A DNA stretch of 64,000 nt, taken from Flavobacterium dankookense. GTDB taxonomy: Bacteria; Bacteroidota; Bacteroidia; Flavobacteriales; Flavobacteriaceae. Shown here piece by piece: positions 8,885 through 16,891 of this stretch (position 1 is the first letter of the stretch; every line of letters begins with the position of its first letter). The position numbers and the translations under genes were made by a program. The stretch is from contig NZ_SNXR01000011.1 in the NCBI RefSeq assembly GCF_004362665.1, forward strand, positions 372,001-436,000, in the 5' to 3' direction. The notes below the pieces were generated by a model. The model searched no databases. It was not told the DNA's origin and saw only the letters and a program-made list of their open reading frames with translations.

Positions 8885-10960
8885 TTATTTTACAATTGTA
8901 TAATTACTTTTTTGATTATTTGTTAAGTTATAAGTTAATCCAACAAACCAACCTTGTCTAAATGCTGGTTCAGTTTCGAAACTGTCAGGCAGTGTTCCTA
9001 CGGGATAATCTTTATTGATACTAAACTCCGATTTTAAATATTGCACTTTTTTTAAAGCAGGACCAACTGTTATAATTATTTTTTCAGTTTTTCCAATAAG
9101 TACACTTATTCCGGGATATAGTGAATTTAGATCAAGTTCTGTTGTGCTTATAGAAGCACCAACAGTAAGACCAAATGAAACTAATTTGTGACTTCGCAAA
9201 CTAACATGAAGCATTGCTCCAATTGAAGGTAAATATTGGTTAGTGTTTTTCTTTTCAATAATTCTTTCTAGATTAGTTGTATTATCTAATTGTTTTGTAA
9301 AACTATAATCATTAATTCCCAATCCTAAAACTAGACCAGTACTAAAATCATATCGAACACCACCTTTAGTATATTCTTTGTAACTAAATTTCCGCTCGTT
9401 ATTATAGTCTAACCCCTTTTTTGTTTTTATATCTATATCAAAAATTACTAAATCTTTATTTGGTTGAATAGGTGCCGATGTTATTCTATAAGTTTCAGGA
9501 TTTTGTAAATACTGTATCCAAGTTATCATGTTTACAATTATTTGTTTTGGATTTTGTTTAGATAACTCAATATCATTTTTCTTTACATTATCATTCATTG
9601 CATCCATTGATTTAATTGCCGCTTTATAATCTTCAAGAGTAATTACAGATAATATTTCATAATCATTTTTAAGTTTTGAATAAGTTTCTTTAAATAGCAA
9701 TACATTATTTTGATATTTTGAAATCAACGCTTTTTGAGAATTTATTTTAGTATTACTTGTATAATCACTTATAGAGTCTCTAGCTATTTTATTGAAGTCA
9801 TCAACAGAGTAAATTTGTGGATTTCTTGCTATTGAAATTAATATATTGTTATTTGTAATAATTTCATTTATATCTCTTATCGAAGATGAAATAGTATTAA
9901 ATACAGCATATAACTTTTGATATTCTTTATCAAACTCAATGAATTTTTTTACTTTCTCATCAATATTTTTTAACTCACTTTCGTTTTTTAAAAAATCAGT
10001 TTTTAGTTGTTGTAATTTTTTTTCTTCTGTATCAAGAGACTTGGTTTTTTTTTCTAATTCGTCTGTCAAATTTTTTTTATCGCTTGAAGTATCATTTTTT
10101 ATTATTACTTCTTGCTGAGAGATTTCATTTTTTATTTTTTCAATTTCAATATTACTATCATTAAGCTGACCTAAAAGTGATTTCTTTATATCTAAAAGAG
10201 TATTAAACTTTAGTTTATTATCAGGACTTAATTTAATATTTTTAGTTTCAACTTCTCCAATAGCTATCGACTCGGCCTCTATAGTTTCAATTGTATTCTT
10301 TTTTTCTGTATTTCCGGGTGCTGTTTTGTCATTTTGATTTTCTTCAACTCCTTTAGTTAATGTAGAGTCCCTTGAAGAAATTTTTATATCATATGCAATT
10401 CTATTGATATTATCAATTTTAAAAACAACAGGGTGGTTATTTTTTGGGCTCAAAAGATTTCTATCATATACTTTTGTTTTGAAATTATATATTATTTCAT
10501 AGGTATTGGTAATTCCAGAAGTTTTTTGATTTATAGTTACTGGATCTGTGTTATTGAAATTATATAATTTGGGCTTAGTTGTTTTCTTAAAAATGCCTAA
10601 TGTTCTTTTAGGTTTACTTATCAGAGCAATACTTAATTTGTTGTACATACTAACTCCTTTGTTATAAAATGTATCATCTTTATCAAGTTCAATACTTGGA
10701 GAATTCTTTTTAAGTAACATTTCAAGTGTTTTGATAAAGGTTTCTTCATCTATAGAATTAGTTAAAGTGATACTTTCTTGACATTCTGTCGAGCTTTTAC
10801 AAACTTCTAAAACAAAACTTTTATTTTCTTCATCAGTTTTAATATTAACTAAGTAGGTAATATTATCATAACTCAAATTGTCTAATATTTTTGTTTCCTG
10901 AGCATTGGAAATAAAACTCATGATGTAGAGCATCAGCAATAGTAATAATTTTGTTCTCAT
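8885..10960 (-). CDS. Exported coiled-coil protein with C-terminal beta-rich domain, unknown function
   Basis: 691 residues; family not recognised. A signal peptide covers about 1-20 (LLLLLMLYIMSFISNAQ). Residues ~240-345 are a strong Lys/Glu/Asn-rich coiled coil. The last ~150 residues alternate polar and hydrophobic positions with glycines (TGLVLGLGIN, VSFGLTVGASI, WFVGLTYNL), like outer-membrane barrel or porin-like ends of Bacteroidota, although the chain does not end in an aromatic residue. It has its own terminator, and its promoter (10989-10996) carries four CCCTAAT-type boxes also seen at the 14.6-14.8 kb promoters, so it probably belongs to the regulon of the 16892 response regulator. 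Confidence 0.7.
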   Translation of the reverse strand: MRTKLLLLLMLYIMSFISNAQETKILDNLSYDNITYLVNIKTDEENKSFVLEVCKSSTECQESITLTNSIDEETFIKTLEMLLKKNSPSIELDKDDTFYNKGVSMYNKLSIALISKPKRTLGIFKKTTKPKLYNFNNTDPVTINQKTSGITNTYEIIYNFKTKVYDRNLLSPKNNHPVVFKIDNINRIAYDIKISSRDSTLTKGVEENQNDKTAPGNTEKKNTIETIEAESIAIGEVETKNIKLSPDNKLKFNTLLDIKKSLLGQLNDSNIEIEKIKNEISQQEVIIKNDTSSDKKNLTDELEKKTKSLDTEEKKLQQLKTDFLKNESELKNIDEKVKKFIEFDKEYQKLYAVFNTISSSIRDINEIITNNNILISIARNPQIYSVDDFNKIARDSISDYTSNTKINSQKALISKYQNNVLLFKETYSKLKNDYEILSVITLEDYKAAIKSMDAMNDNVKKNDIELSKQNPKQIIVNMITWIQYLQNPETYRITSAPIQPNKDLVIFDIDIKTKKGLDYNNERKFSYKEYTKGGVRYDFSTGLVLGLGINDYSFTKQLDNTTNLERIIEKKNTNQYLPSIGAMLHVSLRSHKLVSFGLTVGASISTTELDLNSLYPGISVLIGKTEKIIITVGPALKKVQYLKSEFSINKDYPVGTLPDSFETEPAFRQGWFVGLTYNLTNNQKSNYTIVK

Positions 10961-10988
10961 AATAGATATGTTTTATAGTTTGACATAT

Positions 10989-10996
10989 CAAATCTA
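10989..10996 (-). promoter_or_regulatory. -7 box of the 8885-10960 gene
   Basis: On the minus strand the sequence is TAGATTTG, an exact TAnnTTTG match, 28 bp before the ATG. The proximal CCCTAAT box begins 21 bp further upstream. Confidence 0.65.
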
Positions 10997-11017
10997 CACC
11001 AACCCAAAAAACCATCC

Positions 11018-11102
11018 TATAGGGATAACCCTAATTCGTATTAGGATTTTCCCTAATGGTTGATTAGGTAAAACCCTAATTTTGAATAGGTAAAACCCTA
11101 AT
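11018..11102. promoter_or_regulatory. Four phased ATTAGGG-N4-CCCTAAT boxes
   Basis: 18-bp palindromic boxes lie at 11018-11035 (TATAGGGATAACCCTAAT), 11040-11057 (ATTAGGATTTTCCCTAAT), 11063-11080 (ATTAGGTAAAACCCTAAT) and 11085-11102 (AATAGGTAAAACCCTAAT). Start-to-start spacing is 22, 23 and 22 bp, about two helical turns, so a regulator would sit on one face. The rest of the 330-bp gap (to 11291) shows nothing I can name. Confidence 0.75.
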
Positions 11103-11291
11103 TGAAAAGTAATTGTTGTTTGTTTTTAAGCCTTCGCAGGGATACCAAAAAAGCGTTGTCTTTTGGATTTTCAATTATTTTGTGAAAGTCTTTTCTCTTC
11201 CAAGATGTTTTCAGTTTCAACTACATCCCGTGAAATGGATTTTTATAGTAGTATTTATGAGCTAATTCGATGTTATAATCACTTCTAACTT

Positions 11292-11660
11292 CTAACCTCT
11301 AGCCGCCGAAATCTCTTTATACACTTCCACTTGCGTTTTTAGTTTTTCGATTTCGGCTTCTTTTTCCAGCAGTTGGGCTTTGAGTTCTTTTTCTGCTTTG
11401 GTTTCATAGGCAATGCCGAGTTCTTCGCCTAGCTGCATTAAAAAATTGTGCTTCACCGCAAGGCTAATCCGCCACAAGATGCTGAATTGAAAACTTTTTT
11501 GCTTGAAATATTGGTTGAGTGTATTGGGCTGTATGTTCAAATAGTCCGACACACTTTTTTTCTTGATTTTGTTTTGTTCAATGTGCCATTGGATGTAATT
11601 TCCAAGGTCATTCGGATCGTTATCGCGCATTTTTTGGTACCGTTTACTTGTATCTATCAT
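11292..11660 (-). CDS. Small helix-turn-helix protein with C-terminal coiled coil
   Basis: 122 residues. The segment ~18-75 reads as an HTH: KKSVSDYLNIQPNTLNQYF has the shape of an XRE/Cro-like recognition helix. Residues ~85-118 are a Glu/Lys/Leu heptad coiled coil (KELKAQLLEKEAEIEKL), likely a dimerisation handle. A TACATTTG -7 box on the minus strand (11684-11691) lies 23 bp upstream of the ATG, and the 22-bp repeat array starts about 40 bp beyond that, so autoregulation through the array is plausible. The target is not known. Base composition of this gene (GC-richer codons near the 3' end) differs slightly from its neighbours. Confidence 0.65.
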   Translation of the reverse strand: MIDTSKRYQKMRDNDPNDLGNYIQWHIEQNKIKKKSVSDYLNIQPNTLNQYFKQKSFQFSILWRISLAVKHNFLMQLGEELGIAYETKAEKELKAQLLEKEAEIEKLKTQVEVYKEISAARG

Positions 11661-11683
11661 AACTTATTGTGCTTTAATTACTA

Positions 11684-11691
11684 CAAATGTA
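11684..11691 (-). promoter_or_regulatory. -7 box of the HTH gene
   Basis: Minus-strand TACATTTG, an exact TAnnTTTG match, 23 bp upstream of the 11660 start. A degenerate repeat unit (about 11706-11727) and then the array follow upstream. Confidence 0.5.
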
Positions 11692-11727
11692 ATAAATAAA
11701 GTAATTACTTATGTTTAATGCTAAATA

Positions 11728-12039
11728 AAGTTGAGCATAAAGCTAAACTAAGTTGAGCATAAGGCTAAACTGAGTTGCGCATAAGGCTGTACTAAGTTGC
11801 GCATAAGGCTGTACTAAGTTGAGCAAAAGGCTGTACTAAGTTGAGTATAAGGCTAAACTAAGTTGGGTATAAGGCTGTACTAAGTTGAGCATAAGGCTAA
11901 ACTAAGTTGAGCATAAGGCTAAACAAAGTATAGTATAAGGCTAAACAAAGTATAGTATAAGGCTAAACTAAGGTATGCTTTATACTACTGTTTGTTATGC
12001 TTTATACTACTGTTTGTTATGCCTTATACTATTGTTTTT
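11728..12039. repeat. Array of 22-bp repeats: 11 direct then 3 inverted units
   Basis: Eleven consecutive units of exactly 22 bp run from 11728 to 11969. Each starts AAGTTGAGCATAAGGC or a close variant and ends TAAACT or TGTACT. Units 10 and 11 drift to AAGTATAGTATAAGGC. After a 4-bp junction, three more 22-bp units (11974-11995, 11996-12017, 12018-12039; TATGCTTTATACTACTG...) are the reverse complement of the drifted type. A shared AGC-N5-GCT core lies in many units. The array is non-coding: 22 is not a multiple of 3 and stops are frequent. It lies directly upstream of the HTH gene. Confidence 0.9.
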
Positions 12040-12040
12040 A

Positions 12041-12058
12041 ATTTTCAATATTGAAAAT
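12041..12058. promoter_or_regulatory. Perfect 18-bp palindrome at the array end
   Basis: ATTTTCAATATTGAAAAT is a perfect palindrome immediately after the last inverted repeat unit. It is a candidate operator, for example for the HTH protein at 11292-11660. Confidence 0.4.
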
Positions 12059-12139
12059 GAAGGAGTTATAAAACGCCTTTTTTACCTATACAAAACAATG
12101 TTTTGCTGGTTTTTCTGCTTGTGGGAGTAAGTTGCAGAC

Positions 12140-12181
12140 AAAAAAAAACCTTTGCTACCGTTTTAAAGGTTGGCAAAGGTT
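12140..12181 (-). terminator. Terminator for the 12262-14244 gene
   Basis: Arms AACCTTTGC and GCAAAGGTT (12147-12155 and 12173-12181); on the minus strand the hairpin is followed by a run of eight T. The remainder of 12060-12261 shows no gene. Confidence 0.7.
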
Positions 12182-12261
12182 GGGGTTTTGTGGTGATGTT
12201 TTTTATTGGGTTTTGTTTGTGGGTTGGGATTGGAAATCCTCCCTATCGGGTTAATCCGTAG

Positions 12262-14244
12262 TTAGCCGTTCAACCGTTTAAATTCATTTTCAATTTGTGC
12301 AATATATAAATCATCTTCTATTTTTAAAAGAACCAAAACAAGTAATTTTAAATATGTAAAATAAGCAAAATCATGTTTGTGATTTTCTTCTGGATTAGCT
12401 TGTGTTCCATGTAGATAACTATTTCTTAAATCTAGCCCATTAGTGAACTCACTTTTGTTTAAAAAATAGTTTAAATAACTTTGTTCTGGTGTCGAAAATA
12501 GAGAACTGCTGAATCTAACTATACTTTCAAAAGCCATATTTTCTGATTCATTTTTAAAATTGTCTGGATAATGATAATATGCACCGACTTCATTATCATA
12601 TAAATCTTTGAGAATAAGTACTCGTTCAAAATTAGTAATGTTTATGTAGCCATAGTCGTCAAGATTAATAAGTTTTTTATCTATCAAATAATTTATATTG
12701 TGGATTTGATAATCTTCATAGTTTTTAATGTTTACATCTTCATTTGCTAATAAATCAAAAAAACATTTATAATGTTTCTCTTTGTGTGGATTAACGTACG
12801 CAAGCATAGTTTGATCTGAAAAAAATAAATTAGAACATCCAAGGAACTCTATATTTTCATTGTTGAAGTAGATATATTTTTTTTCATTTAAACTTGGAAT
12901 GTCTTTTATAGAAGTTGGCGAGGAAGAAATTTGCAATAGCTCGAAGTCTATAAATCCATCTTCGATAAAAAGTTTATATTGTTTCAAAACTGATTCAAAT
13001 TCTGGGGCCAGTAATCTTACTTTTTCAAAACTTGTAGTTTCTTTCGATGGCATCAATATTCTAGAATTACTCGCAAAATTGTATTTCTCGTGAAAAAATG
13101 AAGTAAAAATTTCTTGCAATATATTCTCTAATGTGTTACCTAATTCATTTTTTAAGACTTGTTCATACGCAACTATATGTGCATGAGAAGCCATTTCTGA
13201 AAATTTAAAACCAAAACTAATCAAATATTCATTCTGAGATTTTAGTCCTATGACTCTCTCCATAACACCCAAAGAATTCTTTTTGCTGATTAGTTCAATT
13301 CGATTTTGTTCATCTACATATTCAAATAAAATTCGAAAATTTTGAAATAAGATGTAAGAGTCGTTGTTTTGCTTTATATAGTCAAAACTATATATAAAAC
13401 TTGCTTTTCCATCATTCATTTTGGTATCCTTAACAGTTTTTGCGTCTCGTTTGAAACTTACAGAAACTCCAAATTTTAAAAATGAGTCATCTTTTCTGTC
13501 TTTAAATATTTTATCAGTCTCTTCTTGGAATACGCGTTTAGCTTTTAATCTTATTCTATCAGATATAAAAAAATCAACTCTGTTTCTTATATTTTGAATT
13601 ATTTCAATATAGTTTATGTTCTTACAGTTAGAATCAAGATATTTTTTGATAATATTTTCTTTGTCTGTATTATTTAGGTTTTTGGGTAAAAACATTTCTT
13701 TGTTCCTAAATTCATTTTTGATTTCGTAAATAGAAAGTATTATTTCAGCACTTTTTGAATAATCTAAAAGAAAACTTCTTATCACTGCTTTGAAATGTTC
13801 GACTAGTTTTTTATGGATTAGTATACTTTGTATATAATGAGAATCAATTGTGAGGATATAAGAAAAATTTTCAGCACTTATTTTTTTATAAACTCCTTGA
13901 TTACTTATTAATTCCCAGAAAGTACTAATATAACCTCCAAGTAAGTCATTGTAGAAAACTATAATATTATCGTCATTAATTTTTGATAAAAATCTTCCTA
14001 TAATATTACCAAAAGTTGAAACTTTATTTTTAAAATCAATGAATTCATTATCGCTCCATTTATTAAGTCTTAATTCACAATCAAAGAATTTTTTAATATT
14101 ATATAACTCAATTACATCATTTATGTCTGTGTAGTTTTGAAGTAGATCATTTTTTAAAATATGCTCAGCTTTAGATAATTGATGACCAGCACCCATATCT
14201 TCTATTGAGTAAAATTCTACTCTATTATGGTCATAATTTCTCAT
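12262..14244 (-). CDS. Large protein of unknown function with HEPN-like C-terminus
   Basis: 660 residues, no signal peptide or membrane segment, AT-rich codons. I do not recognise the family. Near the C-terminus (607-612) is LRNSYLHG, an RX4H motif in a helical context (LDLRNSYLHGTQ, then YLKLLVLVLLKIEDDL). This matches the RX4-6H catalytic signature of HEPN ribonucleases found in Abi and toxin-antitoxin systems. The long N-terminal part is mixed helical. It is a single gene with its own terminator and a palindrome upstream of its promoter, lying next to an HTH gene and repeat array. A stress or phage-defence role is inference from motif and context only. Confidence 0.5.
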   Translation of the reverse strand: MRNYDHNRVEFYSIEDMGAGHQLSKAEHILKNDLLQNYTDINDVIELYNIKKFFDCELRLNKWSDNEFIDFKNKVSTFGNIIGRFLSKINDDNIIVFYNDLLGGYISTFWELISNQGVYKKISAENFSYILTIDSHYIQSILIHKKLVEHFKAVIRSFLLDYSKSAEIILSIYEIKNEFRNKEMFLPKNLNNTDKENIIKKYLDSNCKNINYIEIIQNIRNRVDFFISDRIRLKAKRVFQEETDKIFKDRKDDSFLKFGVSVSFKRDAKTVKDTKMNDGKASFIYSFDYIKQNNDSYILFQNFRILFEYVDEQNRIELISKKNSLGVMERVIGLKSQNEYLISFGFKFSEMASHAHIVAYEQVLKNELGNTLENILQEIFTSFFHEKYNFASNSRILMPSKETTSFEKVRLLAPEFESVLKQYKLFIEDGFIDFELLQISSSPTSIKDIPSLNEKKYIYFNNENIEFLGCSNLFFSDQTMLAYVNPHKEKHYKCFFDLLANEDVNIKNYEDYQIHNINYLIDKKLINLDDYGYINITNFERVLILKDLYDNEVGAYYHYPDNFKNESENMAFESIVRFSSSLFSTPEQSYLNYFLNKSEFTNGLDLRNSYLHGTQANPEENHKHDFAYFTYLKLLVLVLLKIEDDLYIAQIENEFKRLNG

Positions 14245-14412
14245 GTGTTTATTTTAGGCTGAAGGCTATCTCGTTAATATGTTTATAAAATTACTTGATT
14301 ATATTCGGAAGTGTCACATACTCCGCAAAATCTCCCAACTTTAACGCATTTCTACTCTCCAAATATAAATTTAATTACAATTCTATATCTCCGTATTTCT
14401 ACGTAATTTTTA

Positions 14413-14457
14413 CAAACCTAAAATAAATAAAGCAGACCATTTTACGGGTTTCCGTAA
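14413..14457 (-). promoter_or_regulatory. Candidate promoter and operator of the HEPN-like gene
   Basis: Minus-strand TAGGTTTG (14413-14420) is an exact -7 match. The palindrome TTACGG-N4-CCGTAA (14442-14457) lies 21 bp further upstream. A second -7 match, TATATTTG on the minus strand, is at 14360-14367, closer to the ATG. The rest of 14245-14480 shows no gene. Confidence 0.45.
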
Positions 14458-14479
14458 TTAGAGTAATTTTTTTTAAGAG

Positions 14480-14508
14480 AAAAAAACCCAAGCTGTTACG
14501 CTTGGGTT
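14480..14508 (-). terminator. Terminator of a short minus-strand transcript
   Basis: Perfect stem AACCCAAGC/GCTTGGGTT with a T tract on the minus strand; it begins directly after the stop of the 14509-14610 reading frame. It is nearly the same hairpin as at 8841-8868. Confidence 0.75.
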
Positions 14509-14610
14509 CTAACTAGTACAAAGATTTCCAAAAACCAAACTAACTAGCTTTTGCCGTTGAGGAGTAAACCAACTAACTCTTTTAATCCACAATTTTAAAA
14601 GAAAAACCAT
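14509..14610 (-). CDS. Possible 33-residue peptide (or small RNA) between promoter and terminator
   Basis: ATG to TAG, 33 codons, a basic and hydrophobic peptide (MVFLLKLWIKRVSWF at its start). It has a complete expression unit: minus-strand TAATTTTG -7 box at 14631-14638, two CCCTAAT boxes 20 bp upstream of that, and a strong terminator abutting the stop codon. Whether the product is the peptide or a ~145-nt RNA cannot be decided from sequence; the transcript is better supported than the peptide. The geometry is the same as at the two other CCCTAAT promoters. Confidence 0.4.
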   Translation of the reverse strand: MVFLLKLWIKRVSWFTPQRQKLVSLVFGNLCTS

Positions 14611-14630
14611 CAACGTTAATTTCTATAGTC

Positions 14631-14638
14631 CAAAATTA
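14631..14638 (-). promoter_or_regulatory. -7 box of the short divergent transcript
   Basis: Minus-strand TAATTTTG, an exact TAnnTTTG match; the CCCTAAT box pair starts 20 bp upstream. Confidence 0.55.
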
Positions 14639-14658
14639 CGCAAGCCACAATTCCTCAC

Positions 14659-14698
14659 AATAGGGAAAACCCTAATTCGTATTAGGAAAAACCCTAAT
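14659..14698. promoter_or_regulatory. CCCTAAT box pair serving the leftward promoter
   Basis: AATAGGGAAAACCCTAAT (14659-14676) and ATTAGGAAAAACCCTAAT (14681-14698) start 22 bp apart. The 4-bp TCGT spacer is the same as between the first two boxes at 11018-11057. Confidence 0.75.
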
Positions 14699-14765
14699 TG
14701 AGTAAATTTGTTGAAAATAAGCACGTTGCATTCAAAAAAGTGCTACATTAGCCCTAAACACGCCA

Positions 14766-14834
14766 ATTAGGAAAAACCCTAATTGGAATTAGGGTTTTCC
14801 CTATTGACCGGTATAAATAAATCCCTAAACTTTG
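14766..14834 (+). promoter_or_regulatory. CCCTAAT box pair and -7 box of the lipoprotein/two-component operon
   Basis: ATTAGGAAAAACCCTAAT (14766-14783, identical to the box at 14681) and ATTAGGGTTTTCCCTATT (14788-14805, exact reverse complement of the box at 14659) are 22 bp apart. About 20 bp downstream is AAACTTTG (14827-14834), a -7 box. The ATG of the lipoprotein gene follows at 14871. Confidence 0.7.
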
Positions 14835-14870
14835 TGCCAAACAAAACAATAACCAATAAAACCAATAGCA

Positions 14871-15452
14871 ATGAAAAAATGTTTAGCACTAGTACTTTTG
14901 ATAGTAGCGATGTCATCCTGCAATCAAGCAAAGCATGGACAATCAATGTCGGATGAAGATGGCACAGCAGTAGATTCTGCCGCCGCAGATTGTTTAACCC
15001 TAAAAAAGTATAACCAACAAACGTCGCTAGAAGACAAAGCACAATGGCTTCGCGACTATGGTAAAGCTGTTTGCGAGGACACATTGCATGCTGCCATCCT
15101 CAAAGACCATTCGGTGAGAGCTAGTGATGTGACGTTTTCTACTGGTGTGCCATTCAAAATCAAATGGGAAGATCTTGATGCTTTCTTAGACCAAAATTTC
15201 TACAACGCTTATGTGAGTTTTGATATTTATAAAACAAACATAACAGGCATAAAACTAATACCAACCTTCACGACAAGCTATCCGTGTTATTCTGTTCCGT
15301 TTTTTAAAGTTATAGCCGCCGAAAACAAATTAAAACCAACAAGCGAGATAGAATTCAAATTTGGAAAAATAGCAACAAACGATAGAGTAATAGTAATAGT
15401 AAACAACGATATGGGAACTGCATATTATGATTATTCTAACGATCCGAAGTAA
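14871..15452 (+). CDS. Small lipoprotein of unknown function
   Basis: 193 residues. The N-terminus CLALVLLIVAMSSC is a type II signal peptide with the lipobox cysteine at residue 17, so the mature protein is a lipid-anchored envelope protein. No family was recognised; three or more cysteines remain in the mature part. It is the first gene of an operon with a membrane protein (28 bp downstream), a histidine kinase and a LuxR response regulator, so it may be the extracytoplasmic sensing partner or the main output of that system. The promoter carries two CCCTAAT boxes, suggesting positive feedback by the regulator. Confidence 0.7.
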   Translation: MKKCLALVLLIVAMSSCNQAKHGQSMSDEDGTAVDSAAADCLTLKKYNQQTSLEDKAQWLRDYGKAVCEDTLHAAILKDHSVRASDVTFSTGVPFKIKWEDLDAFLDQNFYNAYVSFDIYKTNITGIKLIPTFTTSYPCYSVPFFKVIAAENKLKPTSEIEFKFGKIATNDRVIVIVNNDMGTAYYDYSNDPK

Positions 15453-15480
15453 ACAAAAATAGCCAATAGAATACCAGTCA

Positions 15481-16125
15481 ATGAGTGCGAATATTTATGA
15501 TTATATAAATCCAATAAAAGTAAGTGTAGTTATAACGTTGCTTTTTGCTATCTATAGTCTATCGTTCAAAACACGATTGCACCGATTTTTACTTTTGATA
15601 CTGATAATATGTTTCAGTACAGAATTGACGAATTCTATTCTTATTTATCATGGCATATCAATACGAATATTAAATTCAATAAGTATGGTGTTTCATCATC
15701 TGCTATGGCTATTAGTACTCCGAGAAAATATATCGCCAAAAAAAACACTAACACTGTTCACGATAATATTTGTCTTGTTCTCTATCTTGAATTTTTTCTT
15801 TATTGAAACTACAACTAGCTACAATTATTACACTTTTACGCTAGGCGCTTTTTTCTACGTAGTCTTTTTTATTTATGAAAGTTTCCATCAACTGGAAAAA
15901 GAAAACCTGCCGTTCTTTATTTCGAATAATTTTATACTAACAACCGCACCATTGCTCTTTTTCTTCGGAATGAGTTTGCTCTTTGGCTTTAAAAACAAAT
16001 CAATCACTTCTACTATTGTTTTCAATAGTATGACGCTTTATAATTTTATAATCAATCTTGTCTGTTTAGTTTATTATACCCTATTAAACATCTACATATA
16101 CAGAGAAAAAACAATCAAAAAATGA
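15481..16125 (+). CDS. Polytopic membrane protein, probable sensor subunit of the kinase
   Basis: 214 residues with about six or seven hydrophobic segments (VSVVITLLFAIYSLSF, FLLLILIICF, TLFTIIFVLFSILNFFF, FILTTAPLLFFFGMSLLF, FIINLVCLVYYTLLNIYIY), little soluble sequence and a basic C-terminus. It overlaps the kinase gene by 4 nt (ATGA), so translation is coupled. The kinase next to it has only one transmembrane helix and no sensory domain. The natural reading is that this protein is its membrane input module, a split form of a 7TM-type sensor kinase. That is inference. Confidence 0.7.
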   Translation: MSANIYDYINPIKVSVVITLLFAIYSLSFKTRLHRFLLLILIICFSTELTNSILIYHGISIRILNSISMVFHHLLWLLVLRENISPKKTLTLFTIIFVLFSILNFFFIETTTSYNYYTFTLGAFFYVVFFIYESFHQLEKENLPFFISNNFILTTAPLLFFFGMSLLFGFKNKSITSTIVFNSMTLYNFIINLVCLVYYTLLNIYIYREKTIKK

Positions 16126-16886
16126 ATACCATCGTAATAGGAATAATCATTGGAACACTATTTATCAGTTTGTTACTGCTATTTTTTGTGGTTTTAATCA
16201 AATTATATTTTACTAAAATTAAAAACTATACCCAGAAACTGTATCAAAAAGATATTGATTTTCAAAAGTCACTAACAGAAACCATTGTTGAAACCCAAGA
16301 ACAGGTTTTAAACAACATCTCGCAAGACCTTCACGACGATGCTGGGCAACAATTGACCTACATTAACTTTCAGATAGAAAACCTAAAGTTTGACTCGCCC
16401 GAGTTGCAACAACAATTAGAGCCTATCTCGCAATCTATCAGTAATTTATCCCAGTCTATTAGAAGTATTAGTCATTCACTTAATCACCAACTACTATTGC
16501 AACAAGATTTGCTAAAGGCTATTCAAACTGAAGTCGAACGAATGCAAAAAAACGATTTGGTGAAGTTCCATCTCGAACTAGACAATAGTGGAAACAAAAA
16601 ATTCTCAACTAATGAAAAAATAGTAATTTATCGTATCTTTCAAGAGATAATAAACAACGCCTTCAAACATTCGAAAGCGAAGAACATTAGAATAGAAATT
16701 AAAACAAAACCCCATTTCTTCATGGAAATAACCGACGACGGAAAAGGTTTTGATGTTTCTAAAAAAGGACAAACATTAGGTTTACAAAACCTAAAGGCGA
16801 GAGCCAAACTAATAGAGTATGATATAACCATTCAATCAGCAATTAACCACGGAACAACGATAACATTAACTCAAAACCAACCCTAA
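16122..16886 (+). CDS. Sensor histidine kinase, NarX/DesK-like (HisKA_3)
   Basis: 254 residues. One transmembrane helix at ~4-28, a short coiled coil, then the HisKA_3 phospho-acceptor box NISQDLHDDAGQQLTYI with His71, and a HATPase_c domain (IFQEIINNAFKHSKA N-box; DDGKGFDVSKKGQTLGLQNL G1/G2). The HDxxGQ dimerisation box is typical of kinases paired with LuxR/NarL regulators, and such a regulator follows 5 bp downstream. It has no own sensory domain; see the membrane protein encoded upstream. Confidence 0.9.
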   Translation: MNTIVIGIIIGTLFISLLLLFFVVLIKLYFTKIKNYTQKLYQKDIDFQKSLTETIVETQEQVLNNISQDLHDDAGQQLTYINFQIENLKFDSPELQQQLEPISQSISNLSQSIRSISHSLNHQLLLQQDLLKAIQTEVERMQKNDLVKFHLELDNSGNKKFSTNEKIVIYRIFQEIINNAFKHSKAKNIRIEIKTKPHFFMEITDDGKGFDVSKKGQTLGLQNLKARAKLIEYDITIQSAINHGTTITLTQNQP

Positions 16887-16891
16887 AAACT

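Noticed and set aside
11728..12039. CRISPR array
   Set aside because: Units are 22 bp and directly adjacent without spacers, and no cas gene is present.
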